Assembly: GCF_020179605.1 (NCBI RefSeq)
Contig: NZ_JAINZO010000001.1
Location: 2,541,713 to 2,605,712 of the forward strand
From: Geomonas agri
GTDB taxonomy: Bacteria; Desulfobacterota; Desulfuromonadia; Geobacterales; Geobacteraceae
Reading direction: 5' to 3'
Length of the DNA: 64,000 nt
Shown in pieces: positions 43,865 to 53,457 of the stretch. The notes beneath the pieces are model-generated. The model saw nothing but the letters and a program-made list of their open reading frames with translations. It did no database searches and had not been told where the DNA came from. Every line of letters begins with the position of its first letter. Within the stretch, counting starts at the first letter, position 1. The translations under genes and the position numbers were made by a program.

Positions 43865-44473
43865 CTATTTGAACCTGAAGATGAACCGGGTGCCGACCCG
43901 CTCTTCCTGGTGCTGGCCGGTGGCGGACCACCCCGTGACCGGGTCCTGGTCGTAGTAGAGCATGAGATCGGTGCGCGGCGTGAGGTGCACGCCCACCTCG
44001 CCGGTCCACCGCAGCGGCGCCCGGGTAGGGTTGCTGAAGTCGTAGCCCACATGCCCGCCACTCCCCGGCCGAGTGCCCATTTCCTCCCCGGTGCTCGCAC
44101 CTGTGTTTTCGATGGTCAAGAGGGAAAATTTGGCGGCGGCAGAGAAATAGAGGGTTTCGGAAAGGGAAACCTTCCACCCTGCCCGTGCATGCACCCGGTG
44201 CATCGACTGCTCCAACCCGCCGTGCAGTTCCTGACCGGTGCCGCGGTAGCTGACCCCCAACTCCGGTTCCAGCACAAGGGCCGGAGAGGCCGAATAGGCA
44301 AGCCCCGCATTGGTCAAAAAGTGTGTGGTGTCGAACAAGGCCGTCGTGGCGAGAGGTTCGGAAAGGGTTGGGGAATCAAGGGGATTGGAGAGTTTCGGCG
44401 CGCCGAGGCCTGCCCCCTGCGACGGAGCGGCGAAAACGAGGACTGTCAAAATGGCAGCTATCGGGACTCTCAT
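43865..44473 (-). CDS. Hypothetical outer-membrane beta-barrel-like protein
   Basis: Not recognised by name. The 202-residue product has a signal peptide (MRVPIAAILTVLVFAAPSQG) and beta-rich strands with alternating residues, ending in a Phe-rich strand (VGTRFIFRFK), as in small outer-membrane barrels. It begins 44 bp after the DUF3108 gene and ends 13 bp before glpK, so the three genes may share a transcript. Confidence 0.65.
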   Translation of the reverse strand: MRVPIAAILTVLVFAAPSQGAGLGAPKLSNPLDSPTLSEPLATTALFDTTHFLTNAGLAYSASPALVLEPELGVSYRGTGQELHGGLEQSMHRVHARAGWKVSLSETLYFSAAAKFSLLTIENTGASTGEEMGTRPGSGGHVGYDFSNPTRAPLRWTGEVGVHLTPRTDLMLYYDQDPVTGWSATGQHQEERVGTRFIFRFK

Positions 44474-44517
44474 GCCGACAGTGTAACAAAAAGGTGTGAC
44501 CGCTACACTGATATAAT

Positions 44518-45693
44518 CTACTGTGTGTCAGCCTTCGCCGAGATTGTTTCAGAGGTGGGTGCATTCGTTTCAGTGTCAGCCGCTACCAGTGCGATGGTGA
44601 CCTTTCCCAACGCGATGTGTGTTTCCACCTTCACCGGCACCCTCTGGGCATCGTCGGTGAGCCAGATGGTGACATCACCCGTCCTCTTGAAGATGCCATC
44701 GGTCTTCAGCACCGGTCGGATCACGATTGTATCTGCCTTTCTGAGCCCGGGGAGATCGATCCGCTCGCGCCGCAAGACCTCCACGGGGAGATCGGCGTAG
44801 GTGTCACTGTCGTAGACGTGGAGGTTTTCCGTTTTGCTCACCTCTAACGGGCGGTTGCGCAGGTAGTAGAGCCCGGAGATGATATCGGTTACATCGCTAG
44901 TGGGGACGGTCTCGTTGAGACTGCGGCTGGTGAGGCGATCAATCCAGAACACCTTCTTGTCGCGCAGCATCAGAGTGAAGCCCCGGTCGCTCCGGAAGCT
45001 CCCTTCCCGCTGCCTGATGCGGGTCAAGATGTAATTCCCCCCAATGTGACGCGTCTCGACCAGGTCGTCGACAGGGTAAATCCCCGAAAACGCGGCTGAG
45101 GATTTCACCTTCAGGGAAATCCGCACCTCCCCTTGCTCCCTTTTCGCCTCCAGTTCGGCGCTCCCCACCGGAACATTGAACATGCTGATCTGGTAGGTGA
45201 GACGCTCACGCGCCGCCGCCAGGAACTCCGCCGCCTGCCGCAAAGGGGGATGGACTAAGGGGGTAGCGGCCTTTTTCGCGACGGTGGGCGGTGCCACAGT
45301 TGCGGCCTTGATGGTCTGACCTGCGTTGTCTGGCTGTGCATCCGAGACGAGGGGGGAGGACGGTTCGACGGGAGGCGCCGATTCGCCGGTGGGTGAAGGT
45401 TGGCTCTGTGTCGGCAGGGGGAGGCTTTCCGGCTCCCTCGCCAGCGCAGCTTTTGGCGCCGTTACCGGCGCCGACGCGGACGTTGTCACCTCCGGCAGGT
45501 TCGTCTTGGGGACCGGTGCCATCTGCGGACTTGCCTGGGCCAGATCGACCATCACCGCCTGCAACGGCCCAACCGCATTGCCGAAGTTGTACCTGCCGTA
45601 CTTCCAGAAGGGAAGTAGCAAGACCAGGTGCGCCACCACGGAAAAGGCGATGCAGGTCGGTGCGATGCGTTTTTTGTGGAGAGTGAGCATCAT
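44518..45693 (-). CDS. DUF3108 domain protein with N-terminal membrane anchor
   Basis: A 391-residue protein with a TonB-like N-terminal anchor (residues 12-30), a long Pro/Ala/Ser linker (about 55-155) and a C-terminal DUF3108 domain (about 160-380): LTYQISMFNVPVGSAEL, FWIDRLTSRS, PTSDVTDIISGLYYLR and WLTDDAQRVPVKVETHIALGKVTIAL. DUF3108 proteins are envelope proteins of unknown function. The TonB-like start plus linker suggests it spans the periplasm. GGAAGC lies just ahead of the paired ATGs. Confidence 0.85.
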   Translation of the reverse strand: MMLTLHKKRIAPTCIAFSVVAHLVLLLPFWKYGRYNFGNAVGPLQAVMVDLAQASPQMAPVPKTNLPEVTTSASAPVTAPKAALAREPESLPLPTQSQPSPTGESAPPVEPSSPLVSDAQPDNAGQTIKAATVAPPTVAKKAATPLVHPPLRQAAEFLAAARERLTYQISMFNVPVGSAELEAKREQGEVRISLKVKSSAAFSGIYPVDDLVETRHIGGNYILTRIRQREGSFRSDRGFTLMLRDKKVFWIDRLTSRSLNETVPTSDVTDIISGLYYLRNRPLEVSKTENLHVYDSDTYADLPVEVLRRERIDLPGLRKADTIVIRPVLKTDGIFKRTGDVTIWLTDDAQRVPVKVETHIALGKVTIALVAADTETNAPTSETISAKADTQ

Positions 45694-45754
45694 ACTTTGC
45701 TTCCAGAAGGTCTGGCTGCCGCGGCGGCGCAGACCCTAGCGCCGTCAGTGAAGT

Positions 45755-45785
45755 GAAAAAGCCCCGCCTCTTTCGAGGCGGGGCG
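45755..45785 (-). terminator. Terminator of the dodecaheme conduit operon
   Basis: On the minus strand GCCCCGCCTC-GAAA-GAGGCGGGGC is followed by TTTTTC, 32 bp beyond the stop at 45817. Confidence 0.92.
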
Positions 45786-45816
45786 GGTACTGGTTCAGCT
45801 GATCACCGCTCGCTCA

Positions 45817-48210
45817 CTACGGGCGCGCGGTGGAGTTCCAGGCACCGGTGCTACGGCTCCAGCCAATGAGGTAAACCATGGCCTCGGTGGTGCCGGTGGC
45901 AAGGGTGGTAAGGGTGCCGTCGGTGTAGGCGGTGGCGCCTTTGCCGTACACGGTCGGGCTGATAGCGACAGCGGTGGCGCCCACGGTGCCGTTGAGCGAA
46001 CCGTCATCGAGGAAGTCAATGCTGTCGTAGAGAAGCCTGCGGGTGTAGGTCCTGGCGTGGGCGTAAGCAGCCTTGTCCTTGCTCAGGAACAATACGTTGG
46101 AAACGGCGCCCAGCAGCTTGGTCTTGTTGGTGTAAGGTGCCGAGCCTGCAACCGTGGTCCAGTCTGCAGCGGCAGCCGAACTCGGGGCAGTTCCGCCTGC
46201 CAGGTAGGCTGCGTAGTTGGCATCGTTGAAGGGAACCGTACCGTTTTTCTTGTACGCAGAGTACTCGCCGGACCTGTTTTTAGCCAACACGATGGTGGAC
46301 TGATTGCTGTTGAAGACCGCTGCCGCGAGGGCCAGCGCATCCTGGAAGACTTCGGATTGCGGCTCGAGGAAGTAGGTCGCGAAGTCCGCCGCGGTGGCGA
46401 TGGAGTGACCAGCCTCAGAGGTGTGGCAGTTGGAGCAGACTGCGTCGATGGTCTTCTGGTCCATCGCCAGGCTGTGGCTGCCGGTCAGGTGGCAGGTCAC
46501 ACACGGGCCCTCGGAGTCGAGGAAGCCGGCCACGAACTTGGTCGGGTTGTGGCTGTCGCCGTTGATCGCGGGGGTACCCAGTTTGCGGTGGGTACTGGTG
46601 ACAGTACCGCCGTCAAGGTCAGCCTTCAGGGACTTCACGTAGGCGGTGCCGGTGGAGAGGTTGTAGAAGCCCTGCTTCACGTACATGGTGGCTGCCGCGG
46701 ACGCGTGGTGCGAACCAAGAGTAGAGGCAGTCGCTGCATTTGCGGTCATCGCTGCAGTTACTGCGGCGGGGTCGGAGTTGCGACCATCGTGGCAGGTGAT
46801 GCAGATGTTGGACTTGCCGACATCGATGAACCAGTTGTTTTTGCCTGCGTCGATCTGGTAGGCGGTCGGCACGTGCCCTTTGCTGGTCGCGGTGTATTTC
46901 GTGGTCGCAGTACCGTTGGCGGTCGCCAGCGGACGGACTACGCCGTTACCCGCATCGCTGTGGCAGCCCCAGCACATGACCAGCTCGCCGGTCGGGGGAG
47001 CGACGATGGTGGAAGAGACCGTAGTGGCCACGCCAGTTGTTGCGTTGATGGTGTAAGAGCCGCCAAGCGCCGGGTTAGCAAGGAACTGCACGAGGCCGGA
47101 CGAGGTGTGGCACCTTGCGCAGCTTTGGCCGTTCTCGATCGGGATGTCGGCCACTGCGGCCATGACTGCGTCGACCTGAGCGATCCCCTGGGCAACGCGG
47201 ACCGGGTCGGTCCTGGGCAGGGTGGTGTTGACCGGGTTAGCGGTCGCAGCTGCCAGCTTGGCAACCAGGATGCCACCAGCGTGACCGGACTGGGCCCAGT
47301 CGGTGTAGATGGTCGGGCTCGCGGTGGAGGTGCTGGAGTTGGTTTTGGACTCGTGGCCGTGGCAATCGAAGCAGGAGTTCTCGTTGGTGGTGCGCACGCC
47401 GTACCCTTCGATTTCCTCGGTGGTCGGGTCATCGTAGTGGGTGGAGGCGATTACCCTGTACCAGGAGGTCTCGTGGTGGCCAACCCGCACGGTGCCGGAA
47501 GTTGCGCTGCCCGAACCAGCCAGAGCGCCGGCCGGATTGATGTAGGTGTGGCACTGGGTGCAGAGGCGGTACTGGTCGCTTCCGCCGGCTACAGCGGCGC
47601 CTTTGACAGTGGAGGGCTGCCATGCGGAGTCGATACGCAGCTCGTTGGGCTTATGGGTCACGTGGCAGGTGTTGCACTTGATCGGAGAAGGCTCGGGGAT
47701 CACGCCCGGGGCGTTTACCAAGGCATCCATGGTCGGGCCGTCGCCGGTGAAATGGAACTGGGCCGCGAGCACCGCGCCCTCATGGGTGTGGCAGCGCTGG
47801 CAGGGCTCGTTCTCTTCGTTCTCGATCGCCACGGAGAAGTGCTTCGAGCCGAGGTACTTGGTGACCACCGGATCAGCCGCGCTGTCGTGGCAGACCTTAC
47901 ATTGGTCCGGACCCGGCTTCGGATAGGGGATGGGGCCAACGCCGTTATGCTGGGCGCCACCGCCGTGGCAGTCCTGGCAGCCGATCTGGTTCAAAGCGTG
48001 GACAGACTGCGAGTAGTCGTCGTAAATCACGCGTCCGGTCAGCTTTTCGCGGGCGCTGCCATGGCACTGGGCGCAGAGGCTTTCGTCTACTTTGGCGACA
48101 TCGCCAACCGTGAGATTGCCCTCTTTGTGGCTGGTACCGCAGCCGGTAAAGACGGCGGTCGTCAGTAGCGAGGCGATTACGGCTGAATACTTGAATACCC
48201 TTTTACTCAT
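45817..48210 (-). CDS. Dodecaheme OmcB-like c-type cytochrome, outer-surface lipoprotein
   Basis: A 797-residue lipoprotein (lipobox VFTGC) with twelve CXXCH sites: CAQCH, CQDCH, CKVCH, CQRCH, CNTCH, CTQCH, CFDCH, CARCH, CWGCH, CITCH, CVTCH and CSNCH. Heme count, size and place behind a porin and an octaheme gene match OmcB/OmcC of Geobacter sulfurreducens, the outer-surface part of its porin-cytochrome complex. The heme-free tail contains AHARTYTRRLLYDSIDFL, shared with the cytochrome at 5722-7557. ATG 48210 is seven bases after AAGGAGG; a TTG six bases upstream is less likely. Confidence 0.93.
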   Translation of the reverse strand: MSKRVFKYSAVIASLLTTAVFTGCGTSHKEGNLTVGDVAKVDESLCAQCHGSAREKLTGRVIYDDYSQSVHALNQIGCQDCHGGGAQHNGVGPIPYPKPGPDQCKVCHDSAADPVVTKYLGSKHFSVAIENEENEPCQRCHTHEGAVLAAQFHFTGDGPTMDALVNAPGVIPEPSPIKCNTCHVTHKPNELRIDSAWQPSTVKGAAVAGGSDQYRLCTQCHTYINPAGALAGSGSATSGTVRVGHHETSWYRVIASTHYDDPTTEEIEGYGVRTTNENSCFDCHGHESKTNSSTSTASPTIYTDWAQSGHAGGILVAKLAAATANPVNTTLPRTDPVRVAQGIAQVDAVMAAVADIPIENGQSCARCHTSSGLVQFLANPALGGSYTINATTGVATTVSSTIVAPPTGELVMCWGCHSDAGNGVVRPLATANGTATTKYTATSKGHVPTAYQIDAGKNNWFIDVGKSNICITCHDGRNSDPAAVTAAMTANAATASTLGSHHASAAATMYVKQGFYNLSTGTAYVKSLKADLDGGTVTSTHRKLGTPAINGDSHNPTKFVAGFLDSEGPCVTCHLTGSHSLAMDQKTIDAVCSNCHTSEAGHSIATAADFATYFLEPQSEVFQDALALAAAVFNSNQSTIVLAKNRSGEYSAYKKNGTVPFNDANYAAYLAGGTAPSSAAAADWTTVAGSAPYTNKTKLLGAVSNVLFLSKDKAAYAHARTYTRRLLYDSIDFLDDGSLNGTVGATAVAISPTVYGKGATAYTDGTLTTLATGTTEAMVYLIGWSRSTGAWNSTARP

Positions 48211-48244
48211 GCTCAATCCTCCTTCGTTGATTGGTTACACGCGA

Positions 48245-48940
48245 TTAAAAAGTTCCCGGCAGGTGGCATTTCAAACACACCTTATTGCCGGCCTTGTCTC
48301 TGAAGTTAGAGCTGATGCCTTTCCAGTTGCGGGGGTGCGGATTGGTCTTGCCGCCAGAGTGGCACTGGATGCAGACGTCGCCTTCCGGATGACAGGTCTG
48401 ACAGGACTGCAGGTTGCGACGCGCCTCAATGGCATGCTCACCCAAGGCCGGCGCGTACTGCTGGTTGTTGGGGCCGAGCATCAGGTGCGACTTGATCCTC
48501 ATGCTCCCTTTGGGGAAGCGCGCATGGCAGGAGTTGCAGTACTTCTGGTCATGGCAGCGCAGGCAGCTTTGCGGGTTGTCCTGTGCCTTCAGCGGATGCA
48601 GGTTCACGAAGTCGCTTCTGTGGCTTTTGGGCACGTAGTCACGACCGAAGGTAGATTTGGTCAGATCGGCATTGATGCCACCGCCCTGGTGGCAGTCCAG
48701 GCAGTACGACTGGGTGTGGCACTGGCCGCAGTTATTGTTGCCCCTGCTGGCCAGGTTGCGATGGTTGCGCACCCAATCGCCATCGTGGTTGGGTGCAACG
48801 CCTTCGCCTTTATGGCAGTCGTTGCACTCGGAGACTTTCATCTCCGCGTATTCCTTGTGCTGCTGTTTCTCGGCCAACGCCTGTTGGGCATACAAGGCTG
48901 ACATCAAGCACAGCATGCAAACAAACAACAATTTCCTCAC
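48245..48940 (-). CDS. Octaheme OmaB-like periplasm-facing c-type cytochrome
   Basis: A 231-residue protein with a signal peptide (to about ALYAQQALA) and eight CXXCH sites: CNDCH, CGQCH, CLDCH, CLRCH, CNSCH, CQTCH, CIQCH and CLKCH. Size and heme count match OmaB/OmaC, which takes electrons from the periplasm into the barrel. The start is GTG 48940, seven bases after AAAGGGGG and 15 bp after the porin stop. Confidence 0.93.
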   Translation of the reverse strand: MRKLLFVCMLCLMSALYAQQALAEKQQHKEYAEMKVSECNDCHKGEGVAPNHDGDWVRNHRNLASRGNNNCGQCHTQSYCLDCHQGGGINADLTKSTFGRDYVPKSHRSDFVNLHPLKAQDNPQSCLRCHDQKYCNSCHARFPKGSMRIKSHLMLGPNNQQYAPALGEHAIEARRNLQSCQTCHPEGDVCIQCHSGGKTNPHPRNWKGISSNFRDKAGNKVCLKCHLPGTF

Positions 48941-48955
48941 AGTAGCACCCCCTTT

Positions 48956-50170
48956 CTAGAAATCGATATCGAACGTCAACCGGCCCGAGACGTTGTTGTC
49001 GTAACGCGCGTTGACATCGTCCTGGATGCGGCCGGAGACCGCCATGTTGCCCGCGACCTTATACTTGCCGCCCAACCAGTATCTGCGGGCCGTCTCCTCG
49101 CCGGTGAGCGAGTCGCGCTGGTAGACGTCGTAGGTGAAGCCACCGGCTACCTGGGAGACCTTGTTGAGGTCGTAATTGGCATCGATGATGAAGCCGTTAG
49201 TGTTGCCGTAATAGCCGTTGCGGTTGGCATACTCGACATTCACCTTGAGGGGCTCGATGGGGCGGATGCTGGCGCCCGCTTCGTAGACGTTGGCGTGGCC
49301 GTCATCGCCATACCATTGCCTGTTGTAACCGAGGTTGAGCGAAAGCTTGTCCCCCATGATGTAGTCAGCCCTGAACACAGCCTCCTGGTAATCGTTCACC
49401 GCAAAGACGGAGTAAATGGAGGTGGTGTCAAAGGTCGCATAACTCTTGTAGTACTCACCCGTGAAGATAAGGTCGGATCTGGGGAAGTACTTCAGCCCGC
49501 CCAGCACCTCGTTGAAAGCTTCGGCGGTGGTGTCGTATTTCGCGTTGCCGTACACTTTCAGGTTGTTCAGCAGGTACTGCTTGAAGGAACCGCCGACGAT
49601 GTCCCTGGTAACGTCACCGCCGTCAAACTTGCGGAACCAGCTCAACTCGGCGTCCGTGGTCCTGAAGCCGGTCAGGTACGCGCTCAGGCCGAACACCGTG
49701 TTGCCGGCGTCCCCAGACTCGCCGTTCAGGCTGTACACCACGTCGTGACCGCCCATCACTGTGAAAGCCACCGGCCCCACGTTTTTCAGGTCTACCTGCG
49801 CACCATCGATGATGGCGTTGCCAGCAGCCAGATTGACGAACTGACGCCCGATCTTGAAATCGATCTTGTCGAACAGCCCGCGGTAGTCACCATAGAGGTA
49901 GTAGAGCCTGCCGGTCAGCCCTTCACCGTTGGTGAAATCCTGTGACCCCCTGCCGTAGCCATGGATCGAGAACTTTCCATCCTTGTCGATGTTGGTGATC
50001 GACAGCCGCAGATATTCGGCCAGCTCAATTTGACGACTGTCACTCAACAGTTCGTTGTTGAATGATTGGAACTGGGTGGAACTTCTGCCGTGTATTTCCG
50101 CAGCCCAACCGGCGGTAGCCGGGAGCAGGGAGATACACAGAAGTACTAGTGGAACCTGTTTGATCCCCAT
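48956..50170 (-). CDS. OmbB-like outer-membrane porin of the conduit
   Basis: A 404-residue porin-like protein: signal peptide (cleavage near GWAAEI), then regularly spaced amphipathic beta strands with Tyr/Gly/Asn turns, ending in SGRLTFDIDF, a proper barrel terminus with a final Phe. It has no heme motif. It leads the three-gene operon and matches the OmbB position. ATG 50170 (MGIKQVPL) follows AAAGGAGG; the frame extends upstream to a GTG at 50245 without signal-peptide character. Confidence 0.9.
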   Translation of the reverse strand: MGIKQVPLVLLCISLLPATAGWAAEIHGRSSTQFQSFNNELLSDSRQIELAEYLRLSITNIDKDGKFSIHGYGRGSQDFTNGEGLTGRLYYLYGDYRGLFDKIDFKIGRQFVNLAAGNAIIDGAQVDLKNVGPVAFTVMGGHDVVYSLNGESGDAGNTVFGLSAYLTGFRTTDAELSWFRKFDGGDVTRDIVGGSFKQYLLNNLKVYGNAKYDTTAEAFNEVLGGLKYFPRSDLIFTGEYYKSYATFDTTSIYSVFAVNDYQEAVFRADYIMGDKLSLNLGYNRQWYGDDGHANVYEAGASIRPIEPLKVNVEYANRNGYYGNTNGFIIDANYDLNKVSQVAGGFTYDVYQRDSLTGEETARRYWLGGKYKVAGNMAVSGRIQDDVNARYDNNVSGRLTFDIDF

Positions 50171-51045
50171 TAATTCAACCTCCTTTCCATTCGTTATTGC
50201 ATCTCCAACTCTGTTTTTGCCCCGTTTTGTGGAAAAGCCGTACACCTCCTCATGATGTTTTAATGCTTACGTGCGCAGGACACACCGCCGCGTTGGTCGA
50301 GTTGCGACAAAGGACGGCAGCTACATTCTGTGTTCTGTATTTTCAGACTTAGTTGATACTGTTTATATGATCAGGAAAAACTTTGGGTCGGGTCTGTGTG
50401 GTGAGAGCAGCACAGCGGCCACCGTCACATTAACAAACTTTAAATAGAAATTAATAATCAAGACATTGGCATAACTTGCACTAATGTCAAAGTTACAACA
50501 GAAATTTGATTGCGCAAGTTCATGCTCATTATATTTGTGCTTATCATAAATTTTTCTTCAACCAGACAGCGAAAAATTAAACACTACCAATAATTTAAAA
50601 CTTGAAGTCTATGACAGTTCTTGTGCCTCGGCTGCGCCCTCGTTCGGCTCGGTTTTGCAACCTTTGGGCCACGATACAATTTCGCTTGTGGCTGCTTTAC
50701 TTACAGACATTGCGTCTGTATTACGAGTGTTCAAGTGACAAAATCATGACTGCAATGGTGCTACCAGTCCGGTATATTGACTCAGCTTTTTGTATCAGCG
50801 TTCTTTCTGTGACACAGGAATCCTTCTCGGCAGCCACCGTGGCAACTTTAGGAAGAATCGAAAGCAGCAGTAGATTTTCTTATAGAGAGTGGAAAAGGAT
50901 CAGACGGGATGATGTGAGAACTAGGATTGTTACTGAGAGAGAATCACATTCAATTGTCACAGCGGACGTTTTTGGGGCAGACCGGGGAAGAGCGAAAAAG
51001 GTGGCGCGTGGCGGACGCGATGGAACGGGAACGGTGGCGTGAAGA
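50171..51045. other. 875-bp AT-rich gap upstream of the OmbB-type operon
   Basis: No gene is supported. The stretch 50400-50600 is strongly AT-rich and likely holds the conduit promoter and regulator sites on the minus strand, but I find no hexamers good enough to name. AACTTGC (about 50473) and GCAAGTT (about 50514) form a spaced 7-bp inverted pair. Open frames crossing 50600-51040 lack ribosome sites. Confidence 0.5.
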
Positions 51046-52221
51046 TCAGCCGCGTTCGACGCAGGCAGGAGGAGTTTTGACCAGGACAAGCAGCAGGAGC
51101 GCCGCGACGGCGGCGAGGAAAGCACCGTAAATAAAGGGGGCCATGGAACCGAAACTGTGCCAGATGAGACCGAAGAGGAGGCTCGCCGGCAGGGCACCCA
51201 CACCGACGGCGAAGTTATACCAGCCAAAGGCGGCACCGCGTTGCGCAGGCTGCGCCATGTCTGCCAGAAACGCCTTCTCGACCCCTTCGGTAAGGCCGAA
51301 GAACAGGCCGTACACGGCAAAGAGGAGCCAGATCTGCCACTCGCTGCGGGCGACCCCGAAACCGAGATAGGAAAGGGAATAGACGCACCAGCCGGCCACG
51401 ATCACCGAGCGTCTGCCGACGCGGTCCGAGAGCGCGCCAAACGGCATAGAGGAGAGCATCTTAACCAGGTGAAAAAAGGCCCACAGAAGCGGCAGCCGGT
51501 AGGAGGGCGTACCGACGGCTCCGGCCTTGAGCAGCAAGAAGGCATCCGAAGAGTTGCCCAGGGTGAACAGGAACAGGACCAGCAGGTACCTTCTCAGCCC
51601 CCCCGCCGGTAGCTTGGCCAGTTGCAGCCCCGTCTTTGGCTGCGGCGCGTGCTCGGTCTCGCTCACCTTCCACACGATGAGGAGCACGGCAATGAGGCCC
51701 GGGATCCCCGCCAGCCAGAACAACTGCCGCAGGTCCTTGACCACGTAGGCGAGCAGGAAGGTGGCCAAAAGCGGCCCCACCAGGGCGCCGGCGTGGTCCA
51801 TGGAGCGGTGAAAGCCGTAGGCCTTGCCGCGCAGCGACGGGTCCACCGAGTCGGCGATGAGCGCGTCACGGGGCGAGGTGCGGATGCCTTTGCCGACCCG
51901 GTCGCCAGTGCGGATCAGCAGCACCGCCATGGGCGAGGTGGCGCTCCCCACCAGGGGACGCATCAGCGCCGAGACGGAGTAGCCCATAAGTACCAGGCGC
52001 TTCCTGCGGCGCACCCGGTCCGACATGATGCCGGAAAGAAGCTTTAACAGGGAGGCGGTTGATTCGGCAACGCCCTCAATGGCGCCGAGAAAGGCAGGAC
52101 CAGCCCCGAGCAGGCCGGTGAGAAACAGGGGCAGCAACGGGTAGATCATCTCGCTGGAGACGTCAGTGAAGAAGCTGACCAGACCCAGTATGAAGACATT
52201 ACCGGTTATGCCTTTGAACAC
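51046..52221 (-). CDS. Major facilitator superfamily transporter
   Basis: A 391-residue, twelve-helix MFS protein. SDRVRRRKRLVLMGY (about 68-82) is the loop 2-3 signature, repeated in the second half as SDRVGRRSVIVAGW, and GDRVGKGIRTSPRDALIADSV (about 107-127) is typical of a group of MFS proteins of unknown substrate. GTG 52221 follows GGAGGTG. It is divergent from proC. Drug or metabolite export is a guess. Confidence 0.9.
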   Translation of the reverse strand: MFKGITGNVFILGLVSFFTDVSSEMIYPLLPLFLTGLLGAGPAFLGAIEGVAESTASLLKLLSGIMSDRVRRRKRLVLMGYSVSALMRPLVGSATSPMAVLLIRTGDRVGKGIRTSPRDALIADSVDPSLRGKAYGFHRSMDHAGALVGPLLATFLLAYVVKDLRQLFWLAGIPGLIAVLLIVWKVSETEHAPQPKTGLQLAKLPAGGLRRYLLVLFLFTLGNSSDAFLLLKAGAVGTPSYRLPLLWAFFHLVKMLSSMPFGALSDRVGRRSVIVAGWCVYSLSYLGFGVARSEWQIWLLFAVYGLFFGLTEGVEKAFLADMAQPAQRGAAFGWYNFAVGVGALPASLLFGLIWHSFGSMAPFIYGAFLAAVAALLLLVLVKTPPACVERG

Positions 52222-52313
52222 GTTGCACCTCCGGCGTTCAGTCTAACCCATTACCAGGCAGTAACAACCCGTGCTCCAGCCGGAACAGTAATAATTAAAG
52301 CACATCAATTCTA

Positions 52314-52319
52314 TTGACA
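52314..52319 (+). promoter_or_regulatory. Possible -35 box for proC
   Basis: A perfect TTGACA 61 bp before the proC start. The expected -10 region (TTACCTAT) is a poor match, so this is tentative. Confidence 0.3.
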
Positions 52320-52379
52320 TTTGGAGCCGGATTTATTACCTATCTTTGAACCAAATCACAGGTAAAGGGAGGCAAAGAC

Positions 52380-53183
52380 ATGGACAGGAACATAGGGTTC
52401 ATCGGCGGCGGCAACATGGCGGAGGCGATCATCAAGGGGCTTCTGGCCGGGGGCGTGCCGGCGGCGGAACTTGCCGTGTCCGAGCCGTCCGAAGCGCGGC
52501 GCAACCTGCTCGTGGAACGCTACGGTGTGCGGGTCCTCGCCGACAACGTGGAACTGTGCCGGATGAGCGACACCATCGTCCTGGCCGTCAAGCCCCAGGT
52601 CGCCCCGCAGGTGCTCGGCGCCCTCGGCACGGGTCTCACCGAAAAGCTCTTCATCTCCATCATGGCAGGGGTCAAAAGCGCCGCCATCGAGGGGATGCTC
52701 GGCTCCGGGGCGCGCGTGGTCCGGGTGATGCCCAACACTCCCGCTCTGGTGCTCCAGGGCGCATCGGCCATCTCCCGCGGCTACAACGCCACCGAGGACG
52801 ACCTGGTGCTCACCCGCAGGATCTTCGACCTGGTCGGCACCACCTGCGTCGTGGACGAGAAACTGCTCGACGCCGTCACCGGCGTTTCCGGCAGCGGCCC
52901 GGCCTACGTGCTCACCTTCATCGAGGCGCTGAGCGACGCCGGTGTCAAACACGGCCTCACCCGCGACGTCGCCACCGCCCTGGCCGCACAGACCGTCTAC
53001 GGCACCGCGAAGTTGCTCCTGGAGAGCCACGAGCACCCGGCGGTCCTGAAGAGCAACGTCGCTTCACCGGGTGGGACCACCATCGCCGCCATGCACTCGC
53101 TCGATCGCGACGGGTTCCGCGCCGCCACCATCAACGCCGTCGACGTCTGCGTGGCCCGTTCCAAGGAACTGGGGGAGAAATGA
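52380..53183 (+). CDS. proC: Pyrroline-5-carboxylate reductase
   Basis: ProC reduces pyrroline-5-carboxylate to proline with NAD(P)H. The 267-residue product has the N-terminal dinucleotide motif GFIGGGNMAEAIIKGL (residues 6-21), VRVMPNTPALV (about 115) and the C-terminal signature SGSGPAYVLTFIEAL. GGGAGG precedes ATG 52380. Its TGA overlaps the ATG of the acylphosphatase gene (ATGA), so the two are translationally coupled. Confidence 0.96.
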   Translation: MDRNIGFIGGGNMAEAIIKGLLAGGVPAAELAVSEPSEARRNLLVERYGVRVLADNVELCRMSDTIVLAVKPQVAPQVLGALGTGLTEKLFISIMAGVKSAAIEGMLGSGARVVRVMPNTPALVLQGASAISRGYNATEDDLVLTRRIFDLVGTTCVVDEKLLDAVTGVSGSGPAYVLTFIEALSDAGVKHGLTRDVATALAAQTVYGTAKLLLESHEHPAVLKSNVASPGGTTIAAMHSLDRDGFRAATINAVDVCVARSKELGEK

Positions 53184-53455
53184 AGATAAGGGCGAGCCTG
53201 ATCGTGCGCGGCAGGGTGCAGGGAGTGGCCTTCCGGCACCACACCGCCCGCACTGCTCAGCAGCTCGGGGTGAGCGGCTGGGTCCGCAACCTCTCCGACG
53301 GATCCGTCGAGGCCTGTTTCGAGGGCGAGGAGGCGGACGTGCTCGCCATGGTGCAGTGGTGCCGTAGGGGGCCGGAGCTGGCCCGGGTGGACGAACTGAT
53401 CGAAAAGCGGGACCAACACACCGGTGAGTTCACCGGTTTCCAGGTAAGGGGGTAG
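53180..53455 (+). CDS. acyP: Acylphosphatase
   Basis: A 91-residue acylphosphatase, hydrolysing carboxyl-phosphate bonds such as acetyl phosphate. The signature GRVQGVAFRHHT holds the phosphate-binding Arg, and GWVRNLSDGSVE holds the catalytic Asn. ATG 53180 overlaps the proC stop by four bases, with GGGGGAG as ribosome site. Its stop lies two bases before the next start. Confidence 0.95.
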   Translation: MKIRASLIVRGRVQGVAFRHHTARTAQQLGVSGWVRNLSDGSVEACFEGEEADVLAMVQWCRRGPELARVDELIEKRDQHTGEFTGFQVRG

Positions 53456-53457
53456 TG

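Noticed and set aside
50467..50480. Sigma-54-like TGGCAT...TTGCA
   Set aside because: Only eight bases separate GG and GC instead of ten, and no plus-strand gene follows.
50602..51042. Plus-strand 146-codon frame
   Set aside because: TTG start without ribosome site; composition and translation are not gene-like.
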